A DNA stretch of 64,000 nt from Tetrahymena elliotti 4EA (lineage: Eukaryota; Ciliophora; Oligohymenophorea; Hymenostomatida; Tetrahymenidae), in assembly GCA_000231825.2 (NCBI GenBank), contig JH720319.1, forward strand, positions 1 through 64,000, in the 5' to 3' direction. The notes beneath the pieces are model-generated. The model made no database searches. It was not told the origin of the DNA and worked only from the letters and a program-made list of their open reading frames with translations. The position numbers and the translations under genes were made by a program. This document shows, piece after piece, positions 62,037 to 64,000 of this stretch; position 1 is the first letter of the stretch, and every line of letters begins with the position of its first letter.

Positions 62037-64000
62037 ATGTCTTTTCTCAATAAATTCAAAAATAAAAAAGCTGAAGAATAAGTACCAGAAGGAGTGAAGG
62101 TAGAGAACAGCTCTTTTGGTTAACCTTAAGCTGGTTACAATCCCGGCTTGGTCCAATAGAATATTAACAGTAGTAATAAAATAAAATGCTAAGTTTATTA
62201 ATAATTAAATAATAAAAATTTATTATAAAACAGACTAATCCTCTTAATAGAATGGAAATCACAATAATAACAGCAATAAATAACAAACAGGATCATTAGC
62301 TTAAACTTCAGGTAATATTATTTCGTCTGATTTATCAATTTTAAATTATTGTTTCTTTTTATAAAAGTTTGGAATGATGATTAACCAACCTAGTTAAATA
62401 ATACTGCTCCAAAGTAAGCTAAGGGAAAACCTAATTTCATGCAAAAAAATGTACCCTAATAACAACCTGCTCCTGTATAGTAAGTGCAATAAACTACTTA
62501 AGTATAAAAATCAGCACCTGCAGCATAGAGATAAGAAATAAACTTGAAAATAGATAATCCACCAGTTGCTAAAAAAATAAAATTTGAAATTAAAAATGAA
62601 TTTGACTTATTAGATGACAATGATTTGAACTTTCCTGAATTGTAAATCTTTATTTTTGTCTTTTTAGGAGTTTGCTAATTTAATTTTATTCAAATTTATT
62701 CATAGGGAATTCCAAAAGAAGCTTGTTAATGATATTGTTGCTCCTGGAGGTATTAGAATTAAGCAATAGGAAGATATATTAAGCGCATTTGCTGAAGACT
62801 GTCAAGCTTTCCACCCTTGTGTTATTGGGTCACTACTTATAAACAAGTTTTTCTCAAACGAGTAAACTATAGTGAAACAAGTAAATAAATAAATAGTTAA
62901 AGTTTAATCTATTTTTATTAAAGAATATTTCATTTTAAAAATTAGAGAGCAATTTATGCATCTGAAATTCTAGTTAAAAGACATCAAAAATTTTAAGAGT
63001 ATTTCAAAAGATAGCAATTTATGGTTTAAAAATCATAGTAATTCAATATTAGCGATAGTAAGTTTGCTTAATTATCCAACTAGCTTTTAGCTGTTGTTAG
63101 CAACCCTACTCTTGAGATAAAAGAGGTAATTATCTTGTTTAGAATTATCAAGATAAAAAAAGATTTTTTGAATTCAAACTTTGTCAAATTTATAAATTTC
63201 ACTTTGATTAATCTTATTTTTCTAAATTATAAATAGTAAGCTGATATCAATTTTAATTTCTCTTAAGGAAATGATTTAAGTAAGTTTAGTAAAAAGAACG
63301 AATAGTAATAATAAGCTCAATAATAGTCTGCAACCCAGTAAAGAAATAATTAGGCACCTAGTGTTAACTTAATAGATGATGATGTTAATGATCAAAATGG
63401 CATAGATTTACTTGCTGATTAGTAATAAACATAAACTAAATCTAAATCACTCTTCAATAATTTGAATAAAAAAAAAAATACTGAAAGTCAAGCTCCAGCT
63501 CCAGAAATTTAAAGTCAAGTTCCTTAAGTTTAGTAAATCTAATAATAGCCACAACCAACTCAAAGTACAAATGGAGAATCAAAAATGAAGCAGTTCTTAA
63601 AATTCAAATCTAAATAAAATAATGAGAATAATTAGAATAATTTAAATAAAGATGGTGGAGATCTTTTAAATTTAATTGATGACTAAATAGCTCCTAGCAA
63701 TGGTAAAAGTAATACAAGTAACAACCACTAAGACTTATCAAATAAGTTCTCCCTCTTAAATTTATATGGAAATGAAAAAGAAAGTTAAAACCATAATTAA
63801 ATTTATAATAACTACTAGTATCCAAATTAGAATATTAACCCTCCTTAATTTAATTAGTTTAACCCTCATATTCAACAAACTGGATTATATCCTCCTTAAT
63901 ACTCTTAGCCAGGTTTTAATGGATAAGTACCTTAATACCCATACTAAAATAATGGGTATCCATAATATCCTTAATAAGGATACTAACATTATGGTTAGTA
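62037..64000 (+). CDS. Gln/Pro-rich adaptor-like protein, 3' end cut by window
   Basis: Partial. Inferred exons are 62037-62172, 62234-62311, 62368-62641, 62706-62880, 62946-63125 and 63237 to beyond 64000. The product starts MSFLNKFKNKKAEEQ, then a Q-rich linker. A helical segment of about 100 residues follows: FQKKLVNDIVAPGGIRIKQ, EDCQAFHPCVIGSLL, RAIYASEILVKRHQKF, LLAVVSNPTLEIKEQ. Its helix-repeat look recalls ENTH/VHS or armadillo-like trafficking domains, but I cannot assign it firmly. The tail repeats short acidic-hydrophobic motifs (NLIDDD, IDLLADQ, LLNLIDD) that resemble clathrin or adaptor-binding peptides, then runs into P/Q/Y repeats (YPPQYSQPG, GYPQYPQQGY). A role in coated-vesicle transport is therefore a hypothesis. 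No stop codon is reached. Confidence 0.65.

Noticed and set aside
1..64000. CRISPR arrays, insertion sequences, bacterial operons, riboswitches or terminators.
   Set aside because: The genetic code, introns and spacing are those of a ciliate nuclear genome, and no such structures were seen.

Overview
This window reads as macronuclear-type DNA of a ciliate very close to Tetrahymena. It is extremely AT-rich. Its genes use TAA and TAG as glutamine codons and only TGA as stop. Introns are short and AT-rich (42 to about 330 nt), with GT-AG borders that almost always start GTA. Intergenic DNA is long and close to pure A/T. Under the standard code the genes break into short fragments; under the ciliate code they become long reading frames. 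I worked out the exon structures by hand from reading-frame continuity and splice borders, so individual borders are inferences.

Layout, left to right. 1-2.9 kb: a diverged tandem duplication, then a decayed AIG1/GIMAP-type GTPase gene. 5.2-6.2 kb (-): a BAX-inhibitor-1/TMBIM membrane protein. 9.0-15.4 kb (+): a ~2,117-residue Asn/Gln-rich protein ending in a WD40 propeller. 15.8-16.4 kb (-): a small unknown protein. 17.3-21.1 kb (+): an RCC1-repeat/TKL-kinase fusion. 22.8-26.9 kb (+): a second kinase, with a large insert in its catalytic domain and C-terminal TPR-like repeats. 27.9-30.1 kb (+): an MFSD1-type major facilitator transporter. 30.8-39.7 kb (-): a giant, ~2,640-residue cysteine-rich multi-pass surface protein whose cytoplasmic tail carries DKDGN heptad repeats across an assembly gap. 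41.0 kb (+): DPM2. 42.4-44.1 kb (-): an unknown Ser-rich protein. 45.9-47.4 kb (+): a PhoD-like phosphatase. 47.8-49.4 kb (-): a B-box/SPRY-type protein. 51.3-53.1 kb (+): an unknown low-complexity protein. 54.2-56.7 kb (+): a chromodomain protein with an AT-hook. 57.3-58.1 kb (+): a Cys-rich secreted or anchored protein. 58.5-61.1 kb (+): a TPR protein. 62.0 kb to the end (+): a Q/P-rich, adaptor-like protein cut by the window edge.

The genes do not form an operon or pathway; neighbours point in both directions with separate AT-rich spacers, as expected for a ciliate chromosome. Themes that recur are signalling (two kinases), membrane and secretory functions (BI-1, MFSD1, giant receptor, DPM2, PhoD, Cys-rich protein) and protein-interaction scaffolds (WD40, RCC1, TPR, SPRY). 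The items most worth following are the giant receptor with its repeat/gap, the chromodomain/AT-hook protein, the two unusual kinases and the multiply broken GTPase.
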